A stretch of 64,000 bases of DNA, from assembly GCF_902497625.1 (NCBI RefSeq), contig NZ_CABVGX010000010.1, positions 81,021 to 145,020 of the forward strand, in the 5' to 3' direction. The stretch is from Pseudomonas fluorescens. GTDB taxonomy: Bacteria > Pseudomonadota > Gammaproteobacteria > Pseudomonadales > Pseudomonadaceae. The notes beneath the pieces were generated by a model. That model was not told the DNA's origin and did no database searches. It saw only the letters and a program-made list of their open reading frames with translations. Position 1 is the stretch's first letter. Every line of letters begins with the position of its first letter. Of the stretch, positions 8,494-18,025 are shown one piece after another. The translations under genes and the position numbers were made by a program.

Positions 8494-9168
8494 TTAGCGC
8501 GCTTTCGGGGTGGCCACTTTATCGCGCAGATAAACCGGCTGAGCGTCATCGGCGACGATCGCCTCCCCGCGCTCCCAAGCAAATCGCGCAAGGCTCAGCA
8601 GGTCTTCGGCATGCGGCAACATACCCGCATCCTGGCCGGTCAGATTGACGGCTATACGTTCGGCATATCCCCAACCGGTGCCCGCGCCGAACCATTCGCC
8701 GCTGGCATCGGCCGGTAGCCCTGCCGCTTCCGGCGGCAACACTGCTTCGTTGCCGACCAGACGCATTTCCCCGGCCGTTTCGCGGTAGCAACCCCAATAC
8801 ACTTCATCCATGCGCGCATCGATGGCTGCCGCGACCTGACTGACGCCATGCTCGCGGTAAGCCCGTTGCGCCAGCACGGCGAGGTTCGATACCGGCAGTA
8901 CGGGACGGTCCAGCGCGAACGCCAGCCCTTGCACCACGCCAACGGCAATGCGCACCCCGGTAAACGCGCCCGGTCCACGGCCGAATGCAATCGCATCCAC
9001 CGCTTGCAACGTGGTGCCAGCGTCGGCGAGCAGTTGCTGGATCATTGGCAACAACTTCTGCGCATGCAGGCGCGGGATCACCTCGTAATGACTCGTAACC
9101 TTGCCGTCATGCAGCAAGGCAACGGAGCAAGCTTCAGTCGCGGTGTCCAGGGCCAGCAAGGTGCTCAT
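8494..9168 (-). CDS. tsaB: tRNA threonylcarbamoyladenosine biosynthesis protein TsaB
   Basis: Non-catalytic ASKHA-fold partner of TsaD (with TsaE and TsaC) in making t6A37 in ANN-decoding tRNAs; essential in most bacteria. The start at 9168 gives 224 residues, usual for TsaB, beginning MSTLLALDTATEACSVALL, the family N-terminus. GRGPGAFTGVRIAVGVVQGL (about residues 66-85) is the diagnostic segment. In-frame codons reach up to 9216 but add an unrelated hydrophobic stretch. It lies downstream of adk on the same strand, separated by a terminator-like hairpin, so it may have its own promoter or be reached by read-through. Confidence 0.93.
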   Translation of the reverse strand: MSTLLALDTATEACSVALLHDGKVTSHYEVIPRLHAQKLLPMIQQLLADAGTTLQAVDAIAFGRGPGAFTGVRIAVGVVQGLAFALDRPVLPVSNLAVLAQRAYREHGVSQVAAAIDARMDEVYWGCYRETAGEMRLVGNEAVLPPEAAGLPADASGEWFGAGTGWGYAERIAVNLTGQDAGMLPHAEDLLSLARFAWERGEAIVADDAQPVYLRDKVATPKAR

Positions 9169-9216
9169 CGATGTTTCCACAAGAAAGGTCAGAAAAAAGT
9201 GCGCCAGTATAAACAA

Positions 9217-9240
9217 CTACGGCCCGCAAGCGGGCCGTAG
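9217..9240 (-). terminator. GC-rich hairpin after adk
   Basis: An 11-bp perfect stem (CTACGGCCCGC with its complement) and a 2-nt loop lie 15 bp beyond the adk stop. On the minus strand TTGTTTATA follows, a weak U-tract. A likely intrinsic, perhaps leaky, terminator between adk and tsaB. Confidence 0.65.
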
Positions 9241-9255
9241 AAGATCAAGCGGTAA

Positions 9256-10107
<852 letters not shown>

Positions 10108-10141
10108 TCAATATCTGTCGCTTGGCAATAGTTTTCGCGGC

Positions 10142-10179
10142 AAAAAAAACCGCCACTCGAAGCCGACTCCGAGTGACGG
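10142..10179 (-). terminator. Intrinsic terminator of ppc
   Basis: On the minus strand a 10-bp stem with one G-U pair (arms 10170-10179 and 10150-10159) and a 10-nt loop is followed by eight T residues (10142-10149). It lies 18 bp beyond the ppc stop. A textbook Rho-independent terminator. Confidence 0.88.
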
Positions 10180-10196
10180 ATGCCTCCCGCAAAATG

Positions 10197-12827
10197 TTAG
10201 CCGGTGTTTCGCAACCCGGCGGCAATCCCCGCTACAGACACCAGCAACGCTTGTTCCACCGGGCTGCCCTGCGCCACTTCCTGCTGCCGCGACCGCGCCA
10301 GCAACTCCGCCTGCAATAGATGAAGCGGGTCGAGGTAAGTGTTACGCAGCCGGATGAATTCCAGGGTGTCGGGACTGTGCGCAAGCAACTGGGACTGGCC
10401 GGTCAGGCCGAGTACAACGGCGCAAGCCTGCGACAATAGGTCGCGTAAATGCGCACCTAAAGGCAGCAGTTGCGGCTCGACCAGGCGCTCATCGTAGGAC
10501 TGCGCGATGTCGGCATCGGCCTTGGCCAGGACCATTTCCAGCATATCGATACGCGTACGGAAGAACGGCCACTGCTCGCGCATCTGCCCCAGCAGTTCGC
10601 CCTCGCCACGTTCCAGTGCCTTGCTCAACGCGGCCTCCCAACCAAGCCAGGCCGGCAGCATCAGGCGGGTTTGAGTCCAGCCGAAAATCCACGGAATCGC
10701 CCGCAAGCTTTCGATGCCCCCCGCACGGCGCTTCGCCGGGCGGCTACCGAGTGGTAAGCGGCCCAACTCCTGCTCAGGCGTTGACTGGCGGAAATACTCG
10801 ACGAATTGCGGATTTTCACGCACCACGGCACGGTAAGCGCAGACACCGTCTGCCGCCAATTCGTCCATCAGGTGGCGCCATTCAGGTTCAGGTGGCGGCG
10901 GCGGCAACAGCGTCGCTTCGAGGACTGCGGCCAGGTACAGATTCAGGTTTTGTTCGGCGATGTCCGGCAGGCCGAATTTGAAACGAATCATTTCCCCCTG
11001 TTCGGTGGTGCGGAAACGTCCTGCGACCGAACCCGGTGGCTGCGACAAAATCGCTGCGTGTGCAGGACCGCCGCCACGGCCGACAGTGCCACCGCGACCG
11101 TGGAACAACAACAGTTCGACTTGCTGCTCGCGGCAGATGTCGACCAAGCGTTCCTGTGCACGGTACTGGGCCCAGGCTGCCGCAGTTGTGCCAGCGTCCT
11201 TGGCTGAATCGGAGTAACCGATCATCACTTCCTGCGGGCCGTGCAGGCGTGCGCGGTAACCGGGCAGCAGCAACAGTTGCTCGATCACCGGGCCGGCGTT
11301 ATCGAGGTCAGCGAGGGTTTCAAACAGCGGCACCACGCGCATTGGCCGCAACACACCGGACTCTTTGAGCAGCAGTTGCACGGCGAGCACATCGGACGCG
11401 GCACCGGCCATGGAAATCACGTAGGAACCCAACGACGCTGCCGGCGCCGCTGCAATTTCCCGGCAGGTGGCGAGCACTTCAGCAGTGTCTGCAGACGGTT
11501 TGAAATAGGCGGGCAGCAAGGGCCGACGGTTATCCAGCTCCCGGGAGAGGAAATCGATGCGCTGCTCTTCGCTCCAGTCTTCGTAGCGACCGAGACCCAG
11601 ATAGTCAGTGATCTCGGTCATGGCGGCGCAATGCCGGGTCGAATCCTGGCGCACATCGAGGCGCACCAGGAACAAGCCAAAGGTCACGGCCCGACGCAGG
11701 CAATCGAGCAGCGGTCCGTCGGCGATCACGCCCATCCCGCATTCGTGCAGCGACTGGTAACACAGCTCGAGTGGATCGAGCAGGTCGCGATTGTCTTGCA
11801 GCACATCGGCACTGACCGGCGTGGCTTTGCTTAAAGAGGCGTGCGCCCAGGCACGGGTCGCGCGCAGTCGTTCACGCAACTGTTTAAGTACCGAACGGTA
11901 GGGTTCGGCGCTGTCCGGGGCTTTGGCTTTCAGGGCGTCGCTGGCCTGCTGCATCGACAACTCGGCGGCCAGATGATCAACATCACGCACGAAAAGATCG
12001 GCGGCCATCCAGCGCGCCAGCAACAAGACTTCGCGGGTGACCGCTGCGGTTACGTTCGGGTTGCCGTCACGGTCGCCGCCCATCCACGAGGCAAAGCGGA
12101 TCGGCGCCGCCTCCATGGGCAGGTGCAGACCGGTAGCGTCGTGCAAGGCCTTGTCGGCCTTGCGCAGATAATTGGGGATGGCTTGCCACAGCGAATGTTC
12201 GATCACCGCAAAGCCCCATTTGGCTTCATCGACCGGGGTCGGCCGGGTGCGGCGGATTTCTTCGGTGTGCCACGCTTCAGCAATCAAGCGCTGCAGCTTT
12301 GTCTGGATCTGCTCGCGCTCGGCGCTGGTGAGGTCGCGGTGATCCTGCGCGGCCAGTTGCGCGGCGATGGCGTCATATTTCTGGATCAGCGTGCGACGGG
12401 CCACTTCAGTCGGGTGCGCCGTCAGCACCAGGTCGATTTCCAGACGCCCCAATTGCCGGGCCAGTGACTCGGGTTTATGCCCCTCTGCCAGCAGACGTGC
12501 GAGCAGCTCGGGCAACACGCGCGTTTCGAACGGCGCCGGCTGCGATTCTTCGCGGCGGTGAATCAATTGATATTGCTCGGCGATATTGGCCAGGTTGAGG
12601 AACTGGTTGAAGGCGCGCGCGACCGGCAGCAATTCCTCTTCGCTCAGTTGATTGAGGCTGGCACTCAGCTCAGCGTCCATCGACCCGCGGCGATCCGCCT
12701 TGGCGCCTTTGCGGATCTGCTCGATCTTGTCGAGAAAGCCCTCCCCGTACTGTTCACGAATGGTGGTGCCCAACAGCTCACCCAGCAGGTGAACGTCCTC
12801 GCGCAAGCGTGCATCAATATCGGTCAT
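10197..12827 (-). CDS. ppc: Phosphoenolpyruvate carboxylase
   Basis: Anaplerotic enzyme: PEP + bicarbonate to oxaloacetate + phosphate. 876 residues from [16 protein letters not shown] at 12827, normal for the proteobacterial form. Catalytic and signature segments are present in order: [13 protein letters not shown] with the active-site His, [28 protein letters not shown], and the glycine-rich loop [14 protein letters not shown]. The C-terminus is RNTG (QNTG in E. coli), which is needed for activity in the family. Allosteric regulation by acetyl-CoA and aspartate is expected from the family only. It has its own terminator; the upstream neighbour is divergent. Confidence 0.97.
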   Translation of the reverse strand: MTDIDARLREDVHLLGELLGTTIREQYGEGFLDKIEQIRKGAKADRRGSMDAELSASLNQLSEEELLPVARAFNQFLNLANIAEQYQLIHRREESQPAPFETRVLPELLARLLAEGHKPESLARQLGRLEIDLVLTAHPTEVARRTLIQKYDAIAAQLAAQDHRDLTSAEREQIQTKLQRLIAEAWHTEEIRRTRPTPVDEAKWGFAVIEHSLWQAIPNYLRKADKALHDATGLHLPMEAAPIRFASWMGGDRDGNPNVTAAVTREVLLLARWMAADLFVRDVDHLAAELSMQQASDALKAKAPDSAEPYRSVLKQLRERLRATRAWAHASLSKATPVSADVLQDNRDLLDPLELCYQSLHECGMGVIADGPLLDCLRRAVTFGLFLVRLDVRQDSTRHCAAMTEITDYLGLGRYEDWSEEQRIDFLSRELDNRRPLLPAYFKPSADTAEVLATCREIAAAPAASLGSYVISMAGAASDVLAVQLLLKESGVLRPMRVVPLFETLADLDNAGPVIEQLLLLPGYRARLHGPQEVMIGYSDSAKDAGTTAAAWAQYRAQERLVDICREQQVELLLFHGRGGTVGRGGGPAHAAILSQPPGSVAGRFRTTEQGEMIRFKFGLPDIAEQNLNLYLAAVLEATLLPPPPPEPEWRHLMDELAADGVCAYRAVVRENPQFVEYFRQSTPEQELGRLPLGSRPAKRRAGGIESLRAIPWIFGWTQTRLMLPAWLGWEAALSKALERGEGELLGQMREQWPFFRTRIDMLEMVLAKADADIAQSYDERLVEPQLLPLGAHLRDLLSQACAVVLGLTGQSQLLAHSPDTLEFIRLRNTYLDPLHLLQAELLARSRQQEVAQGSPVEQALLVSVAGIAAGLRNTG

Positions 12828-13029
12828 CAGCAGTTCTCCAGCGAAAAATCCGGTCAGCCAAGACCTCGAAGAGTGCCGCCCCGGACTACTTCTTACAAGC
12901 AAACGACGAAGGGACTTTAAACCCTTGGCGATAAAGCTAGTCTGAAGAGTAAGCCACACAACGGCTTTAGCCGGCCAGACGCCGGACATTCACACGGCCT
13001 GCCACGAGCAGGTGCGCCATGAGGTCATT

Positions 13030-13374
13030 ATGAAAATCCGCGAGCTTGCCCAACATTGGGAAGAAAACGCCAAGGGTCGCCTGACCGATACCGGGTATAA
13101 AATTCATCTGGACATGGAAGCAGCGGCGCGGCTGGCGGCTATTACCGAGATGTATCCCAAGCGCCACCCTGAGGAATTGCTCGGCGAACTGATAGGCGCT
13201 GCGCTGGAAGAGCTGGAAAAAAGCTTTCCCTACGTGAAGGGTTCGACCGTCGTCGCGACCGACGAAGAAGGCGATCCGTTGTACGAAGACGTTGGGCCAA
13301 CCCCGCGCTTTCTCGCGTTGTCGCGTAGACATTTGCATGATCTGGCTTCGGGGAATGACGATCAAAAGCACTGA
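13030..13374 (+). CDS. Conserved small Pseudomonas protein of unknown function
   Basis: 114 residues from MKIRELAQHWEENAKGRLT. GAGGTCATT before the ATG at 13030 is a good ribosome site, better than the in-frame start 18 bp earlier. The protein is helical, acidic and without a signal peptide. The segment TDTGYKIHLDMEAAARLAAI followed by YPKRHPEELLGELIGAALEELE looks like a compact dimerising helical domain. It ends in PLYEDVGPTPRFLALS. Some automatic annotations call such proteins pili tip components, but nothing in the sequence (no signal, no Cys pair) supports that. It sits divergent from ppc, as in P. aeruginosa. Confidence 0.78.
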   Translation: MKIRELAQHWEENAKGRLTDTGYKIHLDMEAAARLAAITEMYPKRHPEELLGELIGAALEELEKSFPYVKGSTVVATDEEGDPLYEDVGPTPRFLALSRRHLHDLASGNDDQKH

Positions 13375-13384
13375 TTAATCTCCT

Positions 13385-13479
13385 CTTGTGGGGTCGGACT
13401 TGCTCGCGAAAGCCATCTTCCAGTGATCCACCGATGGGCTGATACGACGCGTTCGCCGGGCAATCCCACTCCCACAAAG
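13385..13479. repeat. Degenerate REPIN
   Basis: A left arm (about 13385-13414, core CTTGCTCGCGAAAGCC) and a diverged right arm (about 13451-13479, ending CACTCCCACAAAG) in inverted order. It occupies the first part of the 372-bp gap before the lipoprotein operon; the rest of the gap holds the promoter described next and nothing else I can name. Confidence 0.65.
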
Positions 13480-13617
13480 TTTTCATGTCACCTCCAAAAT
13501 TGCGCGTCTGCGGTGGTTGAAAAAAACCGCGGATACCTGCGCAGCTGCGCAAAAGTTCCCGAGTTAGAGCCTTGTTCGTTTGGTCATTGTTTTTTCGGGC
13601 GATTGGCCATACCCGCT

Positions 13618-13645
13618 GAACTTTTGAAAAACGCCTCGGGTCACA
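13618..13645 (+). promoter_or_regulatory. AlgU (sigma-22/RpoE-type) promoter candidate
   Basis: GAACTT at 13618-13623 and TCACA at 13641-13645, with a 17-bp spacer, fit the AlgU consensus GAACTT-N16/17-TCtga. It lies about 100 bp upstream of the lipoprotein gene that precedes lptF. From the P. aeruginosa literature, lptF belongs to the AlgU regulon, which supports the reading. It predicts envelope-stress induction of both lipoproteins. Confidence 0.6.
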
Positions 13646-13746
13646 CCCATTAACCACGCCTGGGACGACCGTTTCAAATACCCCGGAAATTAACGGTCGC
13701 GGCTCCACACCCAGGATGGAATTATTGTTTTTCAGGAGTTATCCCA

Positions 13747-14160
13747 ATGGAGTTGAAAACCATGAAGACCCCAACTGCCAAATCCTCGTTTACTTCACTG
13801 CGCGGCCTGAAGCTGGCAGCTTTGGCAATCGGCAGCACGTTCGTATTGGCCGGTTGCGCCGGTAACCCACCGAGCGAGCAATACGCGGTCACCCAGTCGG
13901 CAGTCAACAGCGCAGTCAGCGCTGGCGGTACCGAGTTTGCAGCAGTGGAAATGAAATCCGCTCAGGACAAACTCAAGCAAGCCGAGATGGCCATGCACGA
14001 CAAGAACTACGAACAAGCGCGCATTCTGGCTGAGCAGGCTGAGTGGGACGCTCGTGTTGCCGAGCGCAAAGCCCAGGCGATGAAAGCCGAACAGGCCGTG
14101 AAGGACGCTCAGAAGGGTGTTCAGGAACTGCGTCAGGAAAGCCAGCGCACCGTGCAATAA
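13747..14160 (+). CDS. DUF4398-type outer-envelope lipoprotein
   Basis: 137 residues. A lipoprotein signal with lipobox LAGC (Cys37 from this start) precedes a short linker and a long, Ala/Glu/Lys-rich helix (about residues 70-137) expected to form a coiled coil, the DUF4398 pattern. AGGAG placed 8 bp before ATG 13747 decides this start over the ATG 15 bp downstream. It is 48 bp upstream of the OmpA-like lptF gene and surely co-transcribed. The C-terminal helix resembles the N-terminal half of LptF, so the two probably arose by duplication and may work together at the outer membrane-peptidoglycan interface. Confidence 0.85.
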   Translation: MELKTMKTPTAKSSFTSLRGLKLAALAIGSTFVLAGCAGNPPSEQYAVTQSAVNSAVSAGGTEFAAVEMKSAQDKLKQAEMAMHDKNYEQARILAEQAEWDARVAERKAQAMKAEQAVKDAQKGVQELRQESQRTVQ

Positions 14161-14208
14161 GCGCCGCTACGACGTATTTCTTACTCGACTCAAAAGGACG
14201 AAACCATT

Positions 14209-14997
14209 ATGCGTAAACAATTGATGATCCCTGCCCTGCTGGCCGCAAGCGTTGCACTGGCTGCCTGCTCTACACCGCCTAACCAGAACCTGGAACAGGC
14301 CCGCACCAACTACAGCGGCCTGCAAGCCAATCCTCAGGCGAGCAAAGTCGCGGCGCTGGAAACCAAAGAAGCCAGCGATTATCTGGACAAGGCCGACAAG
14401 GCTTATCTGAACAAGGAAGACGAGTACAAAGTCGACCAACTGGCTTATCTGACCAATCAGCGCGTGGAAGTGGCTAAGCAAACCATCGCTCTGCGCACCG
14501 CGGAAGCCAATCTGAAGAACGCTGCAGCACAACGTGCCCAAGCGCGTCTGGATGCTCGTGATCAGCAGATCAAGCAGCTCCAGGACAGCCTGAACGCCAA
14601 GCAGACCGATCGCGGTACCCTGGTAACTTTCGGCGACGTGCTGTTCGCCACCAACAAGGCTGACCTGAAATCCAGCGGTCTGGTAAACATCAACAAGCTG
14701 GCGCAATTCCTTCAGGAAAACCCTGATCGTAAAGTGATTGTCGAAGGCTACACCGACAGCACCGGCGCGGCTTCGTACAATCAGTCACTGTCTGAGCGTC
14801 GGGCCAACTCCGTGCGCATGGCGCTGGTGAAAATGGGCGTTGACCCAGCGCGCATCGTTGCTCAAGGCTACGGCAAGGAATACCCAGTCGCAGAAAACAG
14901 CAGCGTTTCGGGTCGTGCGATGAATCGTCGTGTGGAAGTAACCATTTCCAACGACAATCAGCCTGTGATGCCACGTTCGTCTGTGAGCTCGAACTAA
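14209..14997 (+). CDS. lptF: OmpA-family peptidoglycan-binding lipoprotein LptF
   Basis: 262 residues. The lipoprotein signal has lipobox LAAC (Cys20). An Ala-rich helical DUF4398-like region covers about residues 25-125, with an OmpA-like domain at about 143-250. Diaminopimelate-binding signatures of OmpA are present: GDVLFATNKADL, VEGYTDSTGAASYNQSLSERRANSV and GKEYPVAENSSVSGRAMNRRVEV. It anchors the outer membrane to peptidoglycan. From P. aeruginosa work LptF is linked to stress survival and to AlgU control; an AlgU-like promoter precedes the operon here. Second gene of two, closed by a strong terminator. Confidence 0.9.
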   Translation: MRKQLMIPALLAASVALAACSTPPNQNLEQARTNYSGLQANPQASKVAALETKEASDYLDKADKAYLNKEDEYKVDQLAYLTNQRVEVAKQTIALRTAEANLKNAAAQRAQARLDARDQQIKQLQDSLNAKQTDRGTLVTFGDVLFATNKADLKSSGLVNINKLAQFLQENPDRKVIVEGYTDSTGAASYNQSLSERRANSVRMALVKMGVDPARIVAQGYGKEYPVAENSSVSGRAMNRRVEVTISNDNQPVMPRSSVSSN

Positions 14998-15016
14998 GCT
15001 TCGCTTGCTTAAACAC

Positions 15017-15052
15017 AAAAGCCCCGCCTGAGTTGATCAGGCGGGGCTTTTT
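15017..15052 (+). terminator. Intrinsic terminator after lptF
   Basis: A perfect 11-bp GC-rich stem (arms 15021-15031 and 15037-15047), a 5-nt loop and a T-tract lie 20 bp past the lptF stop. An A-tract on the left side also makes it usable from the other strand. Confidence 0.93.
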
Positions 15053-15141
15053 AATAGCTGTTAGTTCTGATAGTAGGCAGGGCACATCACCGGCATTAAC
15101 GTAGTTCCAGCATTAATTTTAATGTAAAAGGAGTCTACATA

Positions 15142-16563
15142 ATGCTTACAAAAGTGATGATGGGGGCCGCTCTGGTCCTATCGAGTGGTGCTCAAGCCGA
15201 GGGCCTCCAATCTGTCGATAACTTTCGGTATGACGAGCATGACGCCCTGCCGGGCACTATGTCTTTACCCGATCCAGCGGTGAATGGTCGTCCGCAGTTA
15301 GGTGAAAAAAATGTCCTGGTGACAGTAACGAACTGGCAGGGCGAAAACACGCTGGACAAAACAAAAATTGAAAAACATACACTCTCAACGGATGTTGATT
15401 CGTTACGCAGTTATATTACGGCGGCATCAAAAGGAAAGCTTACTCTTAACGGGCGAGTCGTGTCCTATACCTCCGGCCCGCGCCCGCAGGGCTGTAAGCC
15501 GTCAGGCCAAGTGAACCAAATATCTCTGGCAACTGCTGAGGGACTAAAAGCTGCCGCAGCAAATGGTATTGACCCTAAAAGCGTGGATTACTGGATCAAC
15601 GTAATTGACTGTCACGGCGGAGCCTCAGCGTGGATGCCTGGAAATACAATGGGGGTTTACGGCATGGCTGGCGGCCCACATGTCTACAAACATGAGTTCG
15701 GGCATAACTTGGGTTATGCACATGGCAGTACTTACACCCGATGCCCAAGATCGGGGGACATCGTCAACGCACCCACAGGATGCTCAATGGTGGGGTACGG
15801 GGACACAGGCGATTCCGTTTCGGGCGGAGGAACCTTGTATCCTGCCTTCAATCGGTGGTATTCCGGTTGGCTGGATGATAAACAAGCAGCAACCATTAAA
15901 TCGACGGGGCTTTACCGTCTTGGGGTCCTCGGAGGTTCAGGCCCTCAGCTGTATCTGATCGAGCGTCCTGGCGATGGAGCAAGAACAGTAAACTACTTGT
16001 CTTTAGAGTACCGAAAACCGACAATTTTCGACGACTTCGAAGAAACCGACAATAGAGTTAACGGAGTATGGGCACGATTCAGCACGATTGTTTACTACAA
16101 CAATTTTATTATGAATACTCAACTTGATGGCACACCTGAAACGGCTACGACGGCCGATCCAGCACTCCTTCCGGGAAAGATTTTGAAAGATGAACCCGCT
16201 GGAATCACTGTTGCAGTATGTAGTGCATCCGACAAAGAGGCGACCATCGCCGTAGGCGTAAGCGGAGAGTCGGCGCCCAGCTGTGATGTCCCCTACCTCA
16301 GCACCCCCCGCGAAAGCGCGGTTACCGGTCCTGCGCCCATATTTTCCGGAGGCACTGCACTTCTTGGCAGTACCGTTGTGGTGATTACCGCCGGTAATCC
16401 CTCCGATGTACTCGCTACCACCAAATCAGACGACAAGGGCAACTGGTCTGTCCGTTCAAAAGAACTGAAAGGCGGTACAAAGTGGATTCAGGTAGGTCAA
16501 GCGCTTAACGGGCAGCCCACTAAATGGAGCGAGCCTCAAAGCTTCCATGTTCGTTGGGAGTAA
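15142..16563 (+). CDS. Secreted M11 (gametolysin-like) zinc metallopeptidase with C-terminal Ig-like domain
   Basis: 473 residues. A Sec signal peptide (about 1-19, AQA then E) precedes a metzincin-type catalytic domain with the full zinc motif HEFGHNLGYAH at 184-194; the catalytic Glu is 185. A later YGDTGDS stretch is near the expected Met-turn region. A C-terminal immunoglobulin-like domain (about 385-470, SAVTGPAPIFSGG...) resembles bacterial surface-adhesion modules. The peptidase M11 assignment is by motif and layout. AAGGAG sits 8 bp before the ATG. The gene is visibly AT-richer than its neighbours, uses codons such as AAA, ATA and TTA freely, and lies between two blocks that are adjacent in related genomes. 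That suggests acquisition. The substrate is unknown. Confidence 0.8.
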   Translation: MLTKVMMGAALVLSSGAQAEGLQSVDNFRYDEHDALPGTMSLPDPAVNGRPQLGEKNVLVTVTNWQGENTLDKTKIEKHTLSTDVDSLRSYITAASKGKLTLNGRVVSYTSGPRPQGCKPSGQVNQISLATAEGLKAAAANGIDPKSVDYWINVIDCHGGASAWMPGNTMGVYGMAGGPHVYKHEFGHNLGYAHGSTYTRCPRSGDIVNAPTGCSMVGYGDTGDSVSGGGTLYPAFNRWYSGWLDDKQAATIKSTGLYRLGVLGGSGPQLYLIERPGDGARTVNYLSLEYRKPTIFDDFEETDNRVNGVWARFSTIVYYNNFIMNTQLDGTPETATTADPALLPGKILKDEPAGITVAVCSASDKEATIAVGVSGESAPSCDVPYLSTPRESAVTGPAPIFSGGTALLGSTVVVITAGNPSDVLATTKSDDKGNWSVRSKELKGGTKWIQVGQALNGQPTKWSEPQSFHVRWE

Positions 16564-16593
16564 GCCAATTAATCTTTTGGAGCCCGCGCCGCA

Positions 16594-16627
16594 CAGTCAA
16601 GCCAGGGTCAATAGGCAGGCTTGACTG
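16594..16627. terminator. Hairpin between convergent genes
   Basis: Arms CAGTCAAGCC (16594-16603) and GGCTTGACTG (16618-16627) form a 10-bp perfect stem between the ends of the peptidase gene and the 109-residue protein gene. The T-tract is weak on both sides. Probably a bidirectional transcript end. Confidence 0.5.
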
Positions 16628-16638
16628 TTGGAGCGATT

Positions 16639-16968
16639 TTACGGTGCGAGCTGCTGCGGAGTTTCTTCGCCCATGCAGCGCACCGCTTTTTTCTTGTTGT
16701 TGATCAACACGCCGCTCAGCCCTTTCTGTTCGGTATCGAACATCACCAGCACGCCATCGATGCACTGCGCCACCTGTGCCGCCGGCTCCAGGGAAACCTT
16801 GTAGTCTTCGCCCGGCACAGTCTTGAGCATGGTGAAGTCGCTGAGCAACAAGGCATCTTCAGGCTTGGCGAAGTGCAGGTAACCGTAGAACCACAAGGCA
16901 CCGACAGTGCCGAGGATGCTGCAGATACCGGTGATGATCAGCGGAATGGCGTTGCGTTCTTCACTCAT
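16639..16968 (-). CDS. Small inner-membrane protein of unknown function
   Basis: 109 residues. One transmembrane helix (about 8-29, PLIITGICSILGTVGALWFYG) is followed by a soluble C-terminal domain with two Cys. The first lies in AQCIDGVLVMFD and the second in AVRCMGEE, far enough apart for a disulphide if the domain is periplasmic. Its start ATG overlaps the stop of the upstream lipoprotein hydrolase by 4 bp (ATGA), so the two are translationally coupled. Function not recognised. Confidence 0.7.
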   Translation of the reverse strand: MSEERNAIPLIITGICSILGTVGALWFYGYLHFAKPEDALLLSDFTMLKTVPGEDYKVSLEPAAQVAQCIDGVLVMFDTEQKGLSGVLINNKKKAVRCMGEETPQQLAP

Positions 16969-17879
16969 TGCGGACTCTCTGGTGATTCGTTGACAGGATT
17001 CGGTGGTGCCGGGTAATTGGGGATTTCACCCAGTCGGCGCAAACCGTCGAAATGCTGCGGGTCGTCGAGATAACGCAGCATGACCTTTCGCCACACCGGG
17101 TCGGCGAACGTTTGTACGTGACCGCCTCGGGTCAGCTGTAGCACGCGCGGCGGCGGCGCAGCTTGATATAGTCGGATGCCGTTGGAAAGGGGCACGATCG
17201 GGTCGTCGATGCTGTGGTAGATCAGTTTCGGCACCCCGTTGAGTTGCGTCATGGAATTAATTGCGCTGTCACCGTCCGGCACCAGCCAGGACAGCGGGAC
17301 TTGCAGCGGCCAGGTCAGCCAGGAATTGCTCAAGGCGAAACGACCGATGCTGCGGTAACTGGCCGGGACGCCGTCGAGCACGAACGCCTTGAGTTGCTTT
17401 TGCCGTTCCGGGTGCTGTACCAGGTAGTGCACGGCCATCGAACCGCCGAGGCTCTGGCCGAGCAGGATCAGCGGCTTGCCTTTGACTTCCGGGGCCTGGT
17501 CGAGCCATTTGAACGCAGCGTCGATGTCTTGATAGATCGCCGGCAGACTCGGTTTACCTTCGGACAAACCGTATCCGCGATAGTCGATCAGCAACACTTG
17601 ATAGCCTTCCTCCGGCAACCACCAACTGCCACCCAGATGCATCGGCAGATTGCCGCCGTTGCCGTGCAGATGCAGCACCGTGCCTTTGACCTCGACACCT
17701 TTTTTCGCCGGCAGCCACCAAGCGTTCAGCCTGAGGCCATCAGCGGTGGTGACGGTCACCTCGCGGTATTCGAGCTTGGCTTTTTCCGGGGTGAACAGCT
17801 GGCCGGGCTCGGGATAGAAGAGCAAGGAGCTGCAACCGTTCAAGGTCAGAAGCAGGCAGAAGATGCCGAGGATTCTCAT
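16965..17879 (-). CDS. Alpha/beta-hydrolase lipoprotein
   Basis: 304 residues. Lipobox LNGC (Cys16) marks a periplasmic lipid-anchored protein. The fold is an alpha/beta hydrolase: LHLHGNGGN forms the oxyanion region, and GQSLGGS (about 144-150) is the nucleophile elbow with catalytic Ser. The acid is likely in the DDPIVP segment, with His in RGGHVQTF. It resembles the BAAT/YfhR-type serine hydrolases; the substrate is unknown. It is coupled to the 109-residue membrane protein by a 4-bp overlap. REPIN DNA separates it from the QEGLA gene upstream. Confidence 0.82.
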   Translation of the reverse strand: MRILGIFCLLLTLNGCSSLLFYPEPGQLFTPEKAKLEYREVTVTTADGLRLNAWWLPAKKGVEVKGTVLHLHGNGGNLPMHLGGSWWLPEEGYQVLLIDYRGYGLSEGKPSLPAIYQDIDAAFKWLDQAPEVKGKPLILLGQSLGGSMAVHYLVQHPERQKQLKAFVLDGVPASYRSIGRFALSNSWLTWPLQVPLSWLVPDGDSAINSMTQLNGVPKLIYHSIDDPIVPLSNGIRLYQAAPPPRVLQLTRGGHVQTFADPVWRKVMLRYLDDPQHFDGLRRLGEIPNYPAPPNPVNESPESPQ

Positions 17880-17918
17880 CCGGTGAAACCTCGCAAAAAG
17901 CGGGATTGAAATACAACT

Positions 17919-18014
17919 CCCTGTAGGCGCGAGCCTGCTCGCGATAGCGGAGTATCAGGCAACATCAATACTGAATTTCGGTCCGCTATCGCGAGCAGGC
18001 TCGCTCCTACAGGG
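17919..18014. repeat. REPIN with long inverted arms
   Basis: Arms 17919-17950 and 17982-18014 are near-perfect inverted copies including the REP core GCGAGCCTGCTCGCGATAGC, with a 31-bp centre. A classic P. fluorescens REPIN between two same-strand genes. Confidence 0.9.
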
Positions 18015-18025
18015 GGATCAGTGTT

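Noticed and set aside
10470..12467. Several plus-strand open frames across ppc
   Set aside because: Shadows of ppc codon structure; no ribosome sites or recognisable domains.
13030..13374. Type 1 pili tip component
   Set aside because: No signal peptide, donor strand or Cys pair, and no fimbrial genes nearby; treated as unknown.
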